This document shows positions 33,610-44,096 of a DNA stretch of 64,000 bases, piece after piece. Position 1 is the stretch's first letter. Each line of letters begins with the position of its first letter. The DNA comes from Neoceratodus forsteri (Eukaryota; Chordata; Ceratodontiformes; Ceratodontidae), in contig CM057458.1 of assembly GCA_016271365.2 (NCBI GenBank), positions 200,914,501-200,978,500 of the forward strand, written 5' to 3'. The position numbers were made by a program, and so were the translations under genes. The notes under the pieces are model-generated. The model worked only from the letters and a program-made list of their open reading frames with translations, did no database searches and was not told the origin of the DNA.

Positions 33610-35506
33610 TCATCCTCTTTTCTGATCCTTCTCCCTTTGTTTTATGTCTGTACTAACCCTGCCCTTGACTCTGTCCCATCCCCGCTTAAAGCTATCCACT
33701 TTCCCTTGAGCGATTAACTCCTCCGGCAGTGCATTCCAACCTGACACCACTCTGTCTGTGTTGTAGTGCCTCCACATCTCCCTCCTAAACCTTCCCCTTT
33801 TCAACTTCAGACTGTGCCCCCTAGTGACTCTTCCCCTCTTTAAGTGGAATAATCCTCCCTCCCTGACTTTGTTTATGCCTTTCAAGTACTTAGAGGTCTC
33901 TATCATGTCCCCTCTTACCCTTCTGTCTTCCAGTGAGTACATGTTGATCTCTTTTAACCTTTCCTCATATAGCAACTCCCCTAGTCCCATGATCATTTCT
34001 GTAGTCCTATGCTGCACCCCCTCCAGTAATCTTATATCCTTTTTGAGGTATGGGCACCAGTTGTACACAGTATTCCAAGTGTGGTCTCAATAGTGATCTA
34101 TACAATGGCAGGATCACCTCCCCCTTTCGAGAGGTGATCCCTCTGGCAATGTACCCCAGCATCCTATTTGCCCTTGCTGCAGCTCTCCTACACTGTGCAG
34201 ATACCTTCGCGTCCCTGTGACCATTATCCCCAGGTCTCTTTCCTTCTCTGAAGCCATTACCTGCACTCCCCCCAGCCAGTAGCTGTTCTTGGGATTTCTG
34301 GCTCCAAGGTGCATGACCTTGCACTTCTTAACATTAAACCCCAACTGCCACTCCCTAGGCCAGTGTTTGTGTTTAGCTAGATCCTCTCCGAGTGCTTACC
34401 TTTCTTCCTCATTGTCCACTTTTGCACAAATCTTAGTGTCGTCTGTGAACAGGCAGATCTTACTCTTGACCCCCCTCTGCAATGTCACCAATGAAAACAT
34501 TGAACAAAATGGGGCCCAGCACTGAGCCCTGCAGTACTCCACTCATTACTGGCCATGGCTTGGATGATTTCCCCTTACAACTACCCTCTGTTGTCTGCCC
34601 TGCAGCTAGCTCTCAACCCACCCCACCAGTTTTTCCCCTACTCCCATGTCCCTTAGCTTGCTCATTAACCTCCTGTGTGGCACAGAGTTAAAAGCCTTGC
34701 TGAAGTCCAGATACAGGACATCCACAGCGTGGGCTTCATCAACCGCCCTAGTGATCCAGTCGAAGAAATTGATCAGGTTAGTTTGGCAAGATCTTCCCAT
34801 GACAAACCCATGCTGTATCTCATCCTGCAGGCCATTGCTATCAGAAAAGGTTATCAACCTCTCCTTCAGAATGGTTTCCAACAACTTCTCCACTATGGAA
34901 GTCAAGCTCACTGGTCTGTAGTTACCCAGTTGGTCCTTTGGTCCACTCTTGTGAAGGGGCATCACGTAAGCCATCCTCCAGTCCCTGGGTACATTTCTGT
35001 CTCCAAGGAGGTTTTGAACAGGTCTGTCAGAGGGCCTGCCAACAACTCTACCAGTTCCTTCAGGACCCTTGGGTGTACACCATTTGGTCCTGGTGCCTTG
35101 TCCATCGGCAAGCCTTTAAGGCACTTCAGAACTCGATTCTCTTGGATGACCTCATCTGTTATCTCTGCCCCCCCCCACCTTTGCCCCCTTTCCCCTGTGG
35201 TATTGGGCCATCCCTTTCTTTTATGAACATCAAGCAGCAGAAATATTAAATGAATGCCTCTGCCTGATCTTCCCCTTGTTCCGCCAATCCTCACTCTTTC
35301 TTGATTCTAACAATGTTATCCTTACAACTTCTCTTCTCCCTTATGTATTTAAAGAACCCCTTTTCCCTCTCTCTGATCCCCTGAGCCAACTTCAGCCCCT
35401 TTACTGCTTTGAATGCCCTGACTGACCTGGTCACCTCCCTAGATGCCTTTGAGAACACTTCTCTATGCTTCTCATGCCCAGATATTTTGAACTCAATGAA
35501 GGCCAA
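33610..35506 (-). pseudogene. CR1 subfamily C ORF2, linker to reverse transcriptase to C-terminus
   Basis: On the minus strand: linker FSKASREVTRSVRAFKAVKG (35291-35506); pre-RT LPMDKAPGPNGVHPRVLKELVELLAGPL (34962-35294); RT MPLHKSGPKDQLGNYRPVSLTSIVEKLLETILKERL, VLYLDFSKAFNSVPHRRL (34606-34974; the last Asp of the usual A-F-D block is Asn); active site and post-RT in other frames (34300-34520; FNVKKCKVMHLGARNPKNS at 34340); then EYCVQLVPIPQKGYK and DRRVRGDMIETSKYLKGINKV, and RRHYNTDRVVSGWNALPEEL. At least four frameshifts separate the pieces, so it is inactive. Confidence 0.8.
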
Positions 35507-35607
35507 TCTTTTTTTCCCTCACCTTCCCCTCCACCTCCTTGCTGAGGCAGCTAGGTTTTCTTGACCTGGGCTGCTTACTCTGAGATTTGGCACACATGTT
35601 TATGGCC

Positions 35608-36382
35608 TCATTTACCCCTTCCTAATGATTGCCCACTTCTGTTCAGCATCCATCCCTGGGTTAATTTTGCTAAATACCCCTCCGGGATGCTGCCCATTCT
35701 GCCAAAATCTGCCTTCCTGAAATCCAACACTCTTGTCCTGGTCTTAGCAGACTCCCTCCCTGTGTTGAGGAGGAACCACATGGAGCAGTGGTCACTTCCT
35801 GCTAGAGGGTCCTGTGCTACCACATCATGGACTTGGTCTCCATTTGTTAGCACCAAGTCCAGTATGTTCCCCCTCCCTAGTAGGATCCATAACCCCTTGC
35901 ACTTGATAACTGTCTTGGATAGCCTCCAGCAACACCTGTTCCCTGGTGTGTACTGTAGTTACTGTCTGCCAGTCAACCCCAGGTAGATTGAAGTCTCCCA
36001 CTATAACTGTATTCCCTTTGCCACTGACCTTCCTGATTTTTTCCGCCAACTCCCTATCCAACTCCTGGTTCTGTGAGGATGGCCTGTACACCACCAACAT
36101 CCTGAGTTTCTTCCCTTTAGGGCATTGGAGCAATACCCATATTGTTTCTGGCCACCCCTCATCTCCTTCCTCCCTCGTACACAGTATCCCCTTTCTGACA
36201 TAAATTGCCACCTCTCCCCCCCTTCCTCTCTTCCAGTCCCTGTGGAACACCTTGTATCCTGGTATTGTGATATCCCAGTCATGGTATTTGGTGGCCAAGG
36301 TCTCTGAGATGGTGGCAATATCTACCTCCCCCATCACTGCCTGGAACTCTGCTGCCATGTTTGCTAAGCTTCTTGCATTCAA
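35608..36382 (-). pseudogene. CR1 subfamily C ORF2, endonuclease domain
   Basis: Minus-strand frame 35825-36382 (185 codons) encodes NARSLANMAAEFQAVMGEVDIATISETLATKYHDWD (catalytic Glu in ISET), PGYKVFHRDWKRGRGGEVAIYVRKG, LVVYRPSSQ, and TVIVGDFNLPGVDWQ (GDFN intact). After a frameshift, 35608-35856 gives VLTNGDQVHDVVAQDPLAGSDHCSMWFLL (SDH block intact) and VLDFRKADF. It is the best-preserved CR1 endonuclease in the window, broken mainly by the shift near 35840. Confidence 0.8.
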
Positions 36383-36559
36383 GGATACTGTGGTCCACCT
36401 TGAGTCCTACCCCTCCTCTTCCCATCTCTCCCCCTTCCACTTTTGTCTTGGTAACTTCTCCATATTCTCCTCCTCCGTCACTGGGGGGGGGGTGAGGTCT
36501 TCCGGTCTCCCATGGAAGGTGCCTCCTCCCTGCTATCTGATTCAGCCCTTCCCCCCTCC

Positions 36560-36965
36560 TCAGTTTAAATCTATATTGTTTTTAATGTACCTCTCCAGCC
36601 CCTGTGTGAATGCCCTTGTACCCTTGATGTTGAGATGCAGCCTATCCTTGGCATAAAACCCCTTATTGTTCCAATGTCTCGCCCCACCCCCTACTACCCC
36701 ATACCCCATTTCTGCACACCAGCCCTTCAGCCACCCATTAAACTCCTGTATTCTTAGCTTTCTCACTGTGCTTGCCCTAGGTACTGGTAGTACATCAGAG
36801 AATGTCACTGAGCTTCCCGCATGGTTGCAGATACCCCCCACTTCCCTGAAAGTCTCCTGCACTTCTTCCACTGTACTGCCTCTATGTTATTTGTTCCTAG
36901 GTGTACAATGATATGGGGATTCCCTCCCATCTTCTCTACACATTTCTGTATATCCATCTAGGAAG
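36560..36965 (-). pseudogene. CR1 subfamily C ORF1, esterase C-terminal half
   Basis: Minus strand from ~36965: IIVHLGTNN block (near 36900), then VEEVQETFREVGGI, SVTFSDVLPVPRAS, RIQEFNGWLKGWCAEMGYGVV, and DRLHLNIKGTRAFTQGLERYIKN. The last carries the terminal D-x-L-H block of the SGNH esterase, so the C-terminal catalytic residues are still readable. The GDS nucleophile block would lie upstream and is missing because the element is truncated at ~36965. A frameshift near 36875 separates the first block from the rest. Confidence 0.7.
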
Positions 36966-37589
36966 GGTCACAGGAACTGCTAAATACAGTATGGAGAGAC
37001 GTGGTTCAGTAATTTTTAGGTAACAGTGGTTCATAATTTCACTATATAACTATTTGTGAAATTTTGTGAAAACCTTTAAAAATGTAAATGTTTGTAACTT
37101 TTCTGCTGTTGCAGATATAGATATGAAATTTGGTATGATTACTCAATGCCAATGGATCCTGGTATCTAACAATGCTGGAGTCATTTGGTGTAGGTGTTCT
37201 AAATTTACAGTGGAAATACTACAAATAATTATTGGGAAAAGTTTCTTAAATTTTCATGATAGTTTAATAGGTATTGCATCCAGAATTCTACTCAGTAAAT
37301 TTAACATTCGCAGAGGACAACCACTGCATCTGATAAGCTAAATTGAGCTGCTTACAGTCCTCTAGATCCCTTCTGGGTGACTCCCCTCCCTCCATTTTGT
37401 CTCTCTTCACTTGTCCAGATAGTATCAGTGAAACTGCTTATCCTCCTGATATCCTCCTTGTGCTTGTCAATGACACATTCCCTTAAAAAGAGAGAGACAA
37501 ATAATCCTTTTCCTGCCAAATCTATCCCATTGGTTATAATAGTCAAACTTCCTCATTCTGTTCTCTTTGGGCAGGAAGGAAGACCTTAA
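36966..37589. other. No recognisable feature
   Basis: AT-rich to 37340, then mixed. The short frames at 37066-37341 and 37377-37589 have no known motif. Confidence 0.4.
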
Positions 37590-38095
37590 ACATGTGGGAC
37601 TCAATTTTCAAAGAGCCCTCAGATCTTTGCAATTTGTGGCAATTTAGGGTGCGGTGCACTCCGGATGTATCAGGAACAATGCATCTGATTCTATAAAGTA
37701 GGGGTCCCTGCACTGAAGACCTGGGAGTTGCTGCAACTACAGGGCTTTGCCAAATATTGGGCACACCTGCTGAGTTTGACAGAGGGATACATCATCCTCC
37801 CCAATGCAAGCATATGGGGCCTCTAGAGGTGTGGAGGGGGGAGAACACCTATTTGGAAGGTAAGAAAGGGGGCTGCTGGGGGCACTGAGGGTGCCATAGG
37901 GTTTGAAGGAGGACATGGCAGCAGGTACAAGGAACAAAGGAGGCACCTGACAGAGGTGTCACTCCCTATACCTAACTCTGTGCCCCTCTCATGCTCTATG
38001 GCACCCTCAGTGCTCCAGCAGCCCTTGTGCCCCACCTTCCCAATCCTGTAGCTCACTCCCTGTACTGCCAATCAGTGGTACATGGCCATTAGACC
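37590..38095. repeat. Foldback-like repeat with ~50-bp inverted arms
   Basis: Arms at ~37853-37905 and ~37993-38046 are inverted copies (GGGGCACTGAGGGTGCCATA against TATGGCACCCTCAGTGCTCC, with further matches outward to GGAAGGT/ACCTTCC). The spacer is about 90 bp. The left flank begins GGGACTCAATTTTCAAAGAG, a start reminiscent of the other foldback termini here. Probably a small non-autonomous DNA transposon; the ends are not defined. Confidence 0.55.
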
Positions 38096-38930
38096 ACATC
38101 ATCATCATCACCATCATCATCTTTTTTTATAAAAAGTGTCTTTCTAAAAACCAAGGTGCTTATACATAAACTAAAAAAAAACATTAGTTAAAAACATTCA
38201 TAACAAATCAAAAATGTTAAAATCCATAAAACTGTAGTGCAATAAATATCAGCTTCAATAAAAGTCTGAATATACTAGGCTAAATATTTAAGTTCAGCAA
38301 GAATCTGAATATGCTAGGCTAAATAAATATGTTCTTAGTGTTGTTTTGAAACTCTGGACGGTCAGGCATTCTTGTACACGATGAGGTAGAGAATTTCACA
38401 GGGTCAGGCCACAAAACCGAAAGCCTGGGCCCCCAATGTCTTTAAGCAAACCCTGGGAATCTCCAGCAATCCCCCATCGGCAGACTGGAGAGGACAGAAG
38501 GGGCAGTAAGGGAGAAAGAGATCTTGCAGGTAATGGGGTCCCTGGTCATGTAGGGCTTTATAGGTCAGTAACCTGACCTTGAAGGTGATCCACCACTGTA
38601 CTGGCAGCCAGTGCAGTCTGCAGAGCACAGGCATTATATGACTGGTCCTAGAAGTACCAGTCAATAGCCTGGCTGCCACATTCTGCATTAGCTGCAAGCA
38701 GCAGATATCAACCACCGGTAGTCCTAGGTAAAGGACATTGCAATAGTCATGGCGGGAAGTTACAAAGGCATGGACCAACACGGAAAGATCATCAGGAGGA
38801 ACCAGATGCTTCACCCAGGTGATATTCCTCAGATGGTAAAAAGGGATTTGACAATGGCCGACACCTGAGATTTAAATGTCAGGCAATCATCAAAAATAAC
38901 GCCCAGGTTCTGCACGCAGTCTGAGGTAAC
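38096..38930 (-). mobile_element. L2-like LINE, post-RT region and 3' end
   Basis: Minus-strand frame 38404-38814 (136 codons, open) encodes LVHAFVTSRHDYCNVLYLGLP, LMQNVAARLLTGTSRTSHIMPVLCRLHWLPVQWWITFKV, LTYKALHDQGPHYLQDLFLPY and GLLEIPRVCLKTLGAQAFGFVA: the characteristic C-terminal region of L2-like ORF2. Upstream, 38815-38920 encodes VQNLGVIFDDCLTF-like sequence. The likely 3' end is the (ATC)n/(CAT)n stretch at 38098-38121. The same protein region is found on the plus strand at 28860-29300. Confidence 0.8.
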
Positions 38931-39407
38931 ACAGAAAGATAGAAACATAGACTTTGATGGCCGATAAGGACCACTTGGCCTACCCAGTCTGCCCTTTTCC
39001 CTACCTACTGGATAAACTGCAGATTCTAGTTACCAACAGCCTACTTCCTGCAACCCCCCACTATAATTGCCTTATGTCTGTTCCATGCATGTTTGAATTC
39101 CCCCACTGTTTTAGACCCAATGACCTCCCCAGGAAGGCGGTTCCATGTATCCACCACTCTCTCCATGAAAAAAATGTCCTCACATTACCCCGAGCCGTCC
39201 CCTCTATCTTTAAATTGTGCCCTTGTTCTTACACATCTTTTTCTGAAGATGCTACCTCCTGGACTTTGTTGATTCCCTTGAGGTACTTGAAAGTTTCAAT
39301 CATTTCTCCCTGCCCCTCCTTTCATCAAGGGTATACATATTAAGCTCTCTCAGTCTCTCTTCATATGTTTTCTGATGCAGACCCTGCACCATTTTAGTTG
39401 CCCTCCT

Positions 39408-40708
39408 CTAGACTGCGTCCATCCTGTCTATGTCCTTGCATAGATGAGGTCTCCAAAACTGCACACAGTACTCCAGATGGGGTCTCACCAATTGTCTGTA
39501 TAGAGGGATAACCACTTCCCTTTTTCTACTTGTGATGCCCCTTCCTATGCATCCCAGTGTCCCCCTGGCTCTCCTTACTGACTTCTCACATTGCTTATCC
39601 ACCTTTAGGTCATCTGATATGACTACCCACAGGTCCCTTTCCATTTTTGTTGTTGTTTGTACCTCCCCTGCTATTGTGTACTCTTCTCCTGGGTTTTTGT
39701 TTCCCAGGTGCATTACTTTGCACTTCTTTGCATTGAATCTAAGTTGCCATATGTCTGACCATTCCTCTAACCTTGCCAAGTCCCTTCTCATCTTTTCTAC
39801 CTCCTCTTGTGTATCAACTCTATTACAGATCTTTGTGTCATCTGCAAAGAGGCATACCTTTCCCTCCAGACTCTCTGCAATGTCACCTATAAAGATGTTA
39901 AAGAGAAATGGACCCAGTACTGAGCCCTGAGGAACTCCACTAGTAACCCCCCCCTTTCTTTGGAATGTGTTCCATTTACTGTTACCTTCTGTGTCCTGTT
40001 GTGCTGCCAGTTTGCTACTCAGGCTACCACCCTGGGACCCACTCCCAGGCTGGCTACCTTGATTATTAATCTTCTGTGTGGGACTGCATCAAATGCCTTG
40101 CTAAAGTCTAGGTAGTTCATATTCAGAGCCCCTCCCTGGTCTATTACTTTGGTCACCCAGTCAGAGAAATCAATTAGATTCATCTGACATGACCTTCCTG
40201 CTGTAAATCCATGCTGCTTTGGGTCCTGTGCCCCGCTGACCTCTAGGTACTCAACAATTCTTTCTATAAGAAGTGATTCCATCATTTTCCCTACCACTGA
40301 GGTTAAACTAACAGGTCTGTAGTTTCCTGCTTCTGCCTTGCTCCCACTTTTGTGAAGGGGAATCACATCTGCCCTCCTCCAGTCCTCGGGTACCACCCCA
40401 TCCTCCCATGATTTGTTAAAAAGGGTAGTCAGTGGTGTCACTAGTTCTACCCTTAGTTCTTTTAGGATTCTGGGGTGCATCCTGTCAGGCCCCAAAGCTT
40501 TGTCCACCTTGAGTTTTAAAAGTTCTTTCAGAACCCTTTCTTCTGTAAATGGGCTGATATCAACTTCTGTATCCAGAGTGTTTCTACTGTTTGTTTTAGG
40601 TACCTTCCCCTCTTCATTTGTAAATACTGAGCAAAAATATTTGTTTAGTATCTCCGCCTTTTCACAGTCTCCCTCTGCCCACCCTCTCTCCGCTTTATTA
40701 ATCCTCAC
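39408..40708 (-). pseudogene. CR1 copy A2 ORF2, reverse transcriptase
   Basis: Minus-strand frame 40019-40708 (229 codons) encodes KAEILNKYFCSVFTNEEGKV, LKLKVDKALGPDRMHPRILKELRVELVTPLTTLFNKSWEDG, ADVIPLHKSGSKAEAGNYRPVSLTSVVGKMMESLLIERIV, GFTAGRSCQMNLIDFSDWVTKVID and MNYLDFSKAFDAVPHRRLI (block A Asp present). A frameshift precedes the active site (FADDTKICN-like residues near 39830). 39408-39791 then encodes the thumb and post-RT part FNAKKCKVMHLGNKNPGEEY, VISDDLKVDKQCEKSV, LGCIGRGITSRKREVVIPLYRQLVRPHLEYCVQFW. This is one of the two most intact CR1 RT regions here. Confidence 0.85.
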
Positions 40709-41456
40709 TATCCCTCCCTTGGTCTTCCTTCGCTCCCTGATGTACCTATAAAAGGTTTTATCCCCCTTCTGATTTGGCTATCTTTTCCTCGGTTTGGGCC
40801 TTTGCTGTTCTGATTGCCTTCCCAGCCTCCTTTTGCTTTAACTGATACACTTCCCTGTCCTGCTCCTTCTGCGATTCCTTGTACTTCCTGGATGCTTTCT
40901 TTTTCTCTTGAACCTTCACTGCCACTTCCTTTGAGAACCATAGTGGTTTCTTACATCATTTTGTTTTGTTTATTTGCTTCACACAAAGGCTCATTGCCTC
41001 TGTGATGGCAGTTTTTATTATTCCCCATTGTTCTTCCACCCCTCCTTCCTGCCCATTTGCTAGTGCATTCCTTAGGCACTCACCCATTTTGGCAAAGTCA
41101 GCCCTCCTAAAGTCCAGTACTTTTGCCTTTGTATGGCTTGACTCTATTGCTGTGTTTATTGTGAACCACACTGTTCGATGGTCGCTAGTTCCCAGATGGC
41201 TACCCACTTCTACATCTGTGATCCTTTCTCCATCTCCATTTGAGAGAACCAGGTCTAAGATTGCTCCCTCCTGAGTGGGCTCCAGTACTAGTTGTCTAAG
41301 GCATGCCCCCTGTAGGGCATCTAGAATAACCCCACTCTTCGAAGTGGCTGCTGCAACTGCACTCCAGTTAACATCTGGCATATTCAGATCACCCATCAGC
41401 AATATCTCCCCTTTTTCTGCCATTCTAAGTATACTTTCTATCATTTCCTTGTCCAT
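40708..41456 (-). pseudogene. CR1 copy A2 ORF2, endonuclease C-terminal half and linker
   Basis: Minus-strand frame 40956-41456 (166 codons) encodes GEILLMGDLNMPDVNWSAVAA (GDLN block), ILDALQGACLRQLVLEPTQEGAILDLVLSNGD, VEVGSHLGTSDHRTVWFTI (intact S-D-H), VLDFRRADFAKMGECLRNALANG and the start of the linker. 40708-40941 continues with the lysine-rich KKESIQEVQGIAEGAGQGSVS linker in another frame. The N-terminal endonuclease blocks are missing because of 5' truncation at ~41475. Confidence 0.8.
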
Positions 41457-41475
41457 CTCCTCGTCTAGTCTAGAC

Positions 41476-41924
41476 TAACTCTTCCACAACCATGCTTTTA
41501 TAATGGTATGTGGGAGGGAAATCTGTTGAGGGGTGAAGAGAGTGAGGGGGAGCTGTAGGCCACGGATCTCTTAAACCCCTCACTCTCTGCACCCCCCTCC
41601 AGATGCCCATGCATTGTGGGTGACCATAGTGGTTCCTCCCCTGGAGGTGGTGGTGGCAGGGCACAACCCACCACCACCACCTACATGGAATCCTATCTGC
41701 CTGCCTAAGGCAAGGTTACAGTGGTGGGGCACAGACAAGGTGACATCTCCTGCAATTCTTGATTGCTTTTCTATTTGCTAATATTTTGCAGATAGAAGTG
41801 GAGTCATCATTTCTAGCAAATTAGGGGGCATTTGTGGGCAAGGAATGCTTGCATGCTCAGTATCTGCTCCAGTTGTGCTAAACGGAAGGGGGTACTGGTT
41901 CTGTCAAGGGACCAAGCAATCTGA
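41476..41924. other. Spacer between two head-to-head CR1 copies, with small hairpins
   Basis: Contains short inverted repeats: GGGGTGAAGAGAGTGAGGGG (~41529) against CCCCTCACTCTCTGCACCCC (~41576), and GGAGGTGGTGGTGG against CCACCACCACCACCT (~41644 and ~41669). They resemble the core of a small foldback element, but ends are not visible. Confidence 0.4.
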
Positions 41925-43311
41925 GGATGTAACCCTCAGTGATAGGGAAAATGATGGAATCACTTCTGAAGGAAAGAATTGTCGAGTATCTAGAGGCCAG
42001 AGGGGGCACAGGACCCTAGGCAGCATGGTTTCACAGCGGGAAGGTCATGCCAGACGAATCTGATAGATTTTCTTTGACTGGGTGACCAAAGTAGTAGATC
42101 AGGAAGGGGCTGTGGACATGGCCTACCTAGACTTTAGCAAGGCATTTGACACAGTCCCACACAAAAGATTAATATACAAGTTAGCCAGCCTGGGAGTGGG
42201 TCCCAAGATGACAGCCTGGGTAAAGAATTGGCTGGAGAATAGAACACAGAGAGTAATAGTAAATGGAGTCCACTCAGAAGAAAGGAGGGTTACTAGTGGG
42301 GTACCGCAGTGTTCAGTATTAGGACCAGTCCTCTTCAATGTCTTTATAAGTGAAATTGCAGAAGGACTGGAAGGAAAAGTATGTCTCTTTGCAGATGACA
42401 CAAAGATCTGCAACAGAGTTGATGCACAGGGTGGGGTGGAAAGGATGAGAAGGGACTTGGCAAGGTTAGAGTAATGGTCAAATGTATGGCAACTTAGATT
42501 CAATGCTAAAAGTGCAAGGTAATGCACCTGGGAAACAAAACCCAGGGAAGAGTACACAATGGGGTGAGATACTAACAACAACAAAATGGAAAGGGACCTG
42601 TGGGTAGTCATATCAGATGACCTAAAGGTGGGCAAGCAATGTGAGAGGGCAGCAAGGAGGGCTGGGAGGATACTGGGATGCATAGGGAGAGGCATCATCA
42701 GTAGAAAACAGGAAATTATTATCCCTCTGTACAGACAGCTGGTGAGACCCCATCTGGAGTACTGTGTGCAGTTCTGGAGACCCAATCTCTGCAAAGACAT
42801 AGACATTATGGAAGCTGTCCAGAGGAGGGCAACTAAAATGGTGCAGGGTCTGCACCGGAAGACATATGAAAAGAGACGAAAGGAGCTTAATATGTATAGC
42901 CTCGAGGAAAGGAGGGAGAGGTGGGACATGATAGAAACGTTCAAGTACCTCAAGGGAATCAACAAAGTCCAAGAGGGTAGCATCTTTCAAAAAAAGAGGT
43001 GTACAAGAACAAGAGGGCACAATTTTAAGATGGGGGGGCCTCAGAGGTAATTTAAGGAAGTATTTTTTCACAGAGAGGGTTGTGGATGCATGGAACGGCC
43101 TTCCGGAGGAGGTTGTGGAGTCATAATCAGTGGTGGAATTCAAGCATGCATGGGACAGTCATAAGGCCATTCTAGGGGGGGGGTAGGAAGAAGTAGGCTG
43201 TTGGTTAACTAGGATCTGCAGCTTATCCAGTAGGTAGGGAAATGGGCAGACTGGGTGGGCCAAGCGGTCCTTATCTGCCGTCAAATTCTATGTTTCTATG
43301 TTTCTATGTTA
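41925..43311 (+). mobile_element. CR1 LINE, subfamily A, copy A3 (5' truncated)
   Basis: Starts within the RT region (at the 'L..VIGKMMES'-type block, ~41930) and runs to the 3' end with three CR1 octamers (TTTCTATG)n at 43288-43311, preceded by the subfamily A tail ...AAGCGGTCCTTATCTGCCG. It is the inverse of the 3' half of copy A2 (38931-40330), with a spacer of about 450 bp plus the extra 5' part of A2. Confidence 0.9.
42082..43050 (+). pseudogene. CR1 copy A3 ORF2, RT palm to C-terminus
   Basis: Frame 42082-42474 (130 codons) encodes MAYLDFSKAFDTVPHKRLIYKLASLGVG (block A), RTQRVIVNGVHSEERRVTSGVPQCSVLGPVLFNVFIS (the usual Gly of PQGS is Cys) and CLFADDTKICNRVD (FADD active site intact). 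A stop at 42472 and a one-base loss near 42510 follow. Frame 42586-43050 (154 codons) gives DLWVVISDDLKVGKQCERAARRAGRILGCIGRG, LVRPHLEYCVQFWRPNLCKDIDIMEAVQRRATKMVQGLHRKTYEKRRKELNMYSLEERRERWDMIETFKYLKGINKV. The final FFTERVVDAWNGLPEEVV block is in other frames at 43060-43125. Confidence 0.87.
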
Positions 43312-43944
43312 GACTAGGAAACCTTTTGCCCCCTTATGGGTGACTGCACTAGTGGCTTAGAAGCATTTTTCCCAGTTTTCCCTCAGAACATTTTTTTCCC
43401 AGGTTTTTCACCTCCTCCAAAGGGGTTTAATTGAGATCAGGCTTTGCATTTAACTGTCTCAGTCACTGTAGTGTGGCAGCTTGGGAGTTTCTCAGGGTGG
43501 TGGTACAAAAGAAAAAGGGGAAGGAGTCAAATTCTTTCAAAGGACTCTTCTTCCCTAGTCAGCACGAGGCAAGGGGGCTGTAAGACGTGGACCCCATTTG
43601 GGGGGGAGTCACAGTCCAACCTTATCAAGCATGTCTGCAGGAGCTTTTCTATCAGATGAGGGTGGTTGCTTGCCACCCAGTCACATGACCCCCCCACTCA
43701 CTGAGGTTGAGCCAACCGAGAGAGGTACATCATTCCCTTGTTCGACACATGGGTAATGCACTTCATGGCAAGGGGTGAGGCAGTTCTGAGGTGACTGGCA
43801 AGTTCTCCTGAGCTGCACATGCCACTTAATTTGTGTAAATATCAGTCAATAAAAAGATGGCTGCTGCCATTTTTCCAAAACTGGTGTTGTGTGTTTTTTT
43901 TCCAATTGCTTAACCAGGAGTGGCACACTAAGCTGAAAGCTTGT
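43312..43944. other. No recognisable feature
   Basis: Mixed composition. The 71-codon frame at 43444-43659 has no motif. Confidence 0.4.
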
Positions 43945-44096
43945 TTACAGGTGTGACCTGGGAGCACAGGGATGTTAAGTGATTTGCTCAGGGTCACACA
44001 GTATGCAAGTGGGGGCTGTGGGATTCAAACCCAGGTCTCTAGATTTGCAGCTCAGAGCCTTAAACCACTGCGCTATACTGCCTCCTAAGGTTCTTT
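43945..44096 (-). mobile_element. MIR-like tRNA-derived SINE, copy 2
   Basis: Minus-strand order: AGGAGGCAGTATAGCGCAGT (A box TAGCGCAGTGG), then GGGTTTGAATCCCAC (B box, ~44025-44039), then the CORE-type segment CTGTGTGACCCTGAGCAAAT and CACTTAACATCCCTGTGCTC. The head is closer to a real tRNA than the copy at 32335 (both Pol III boxes near consensus). The two copies are the same family. Confidence 0.85.

Larger units (their letters stand above)
33500..36965 (-). mobile_element. CR1 LINE (subfamily C), ~3.5 kb
   Basis: Minus-strand element with its 3' end at ~33500 (tail GGCAGACTTGATAGATCTGT, then degenerate TATGTTTG-type octamers toward 33480). It covers C-terminus (33610-34068), post-RT (34007-34344), RT (34606-35294), linker (35291-35506), endonuclease (35608-36382) and ORF1 esterase (36560-36965). 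It is 5' truncated within ORF1. It differs clearly in sequence from subfamily A (16743-20450) and from copies B and D. Confidence 0.87.
38931..41475 (-). mobile_element. CR1 LINE, subfamily A, copy A2 (5' truncated)
   Basis: The 3' end at ~38931 has CR1 octamers (reverse complement of TCTATGTTTCTAT) and the tail shared with copy A1 (GATAAGGACCACTTGGCCTA). It proceeds through the C-terminus (39100-39340), post-RT (39408-39791), RT (39830-40708), linker (40708-40941) and endonuclease (40956-41475), where it stops in the middle of the endonuclease. It replaces part of the L2-like LINE that precedes it. It is collinear with copy A1 at 16743-19300. Confidence 0.88.
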
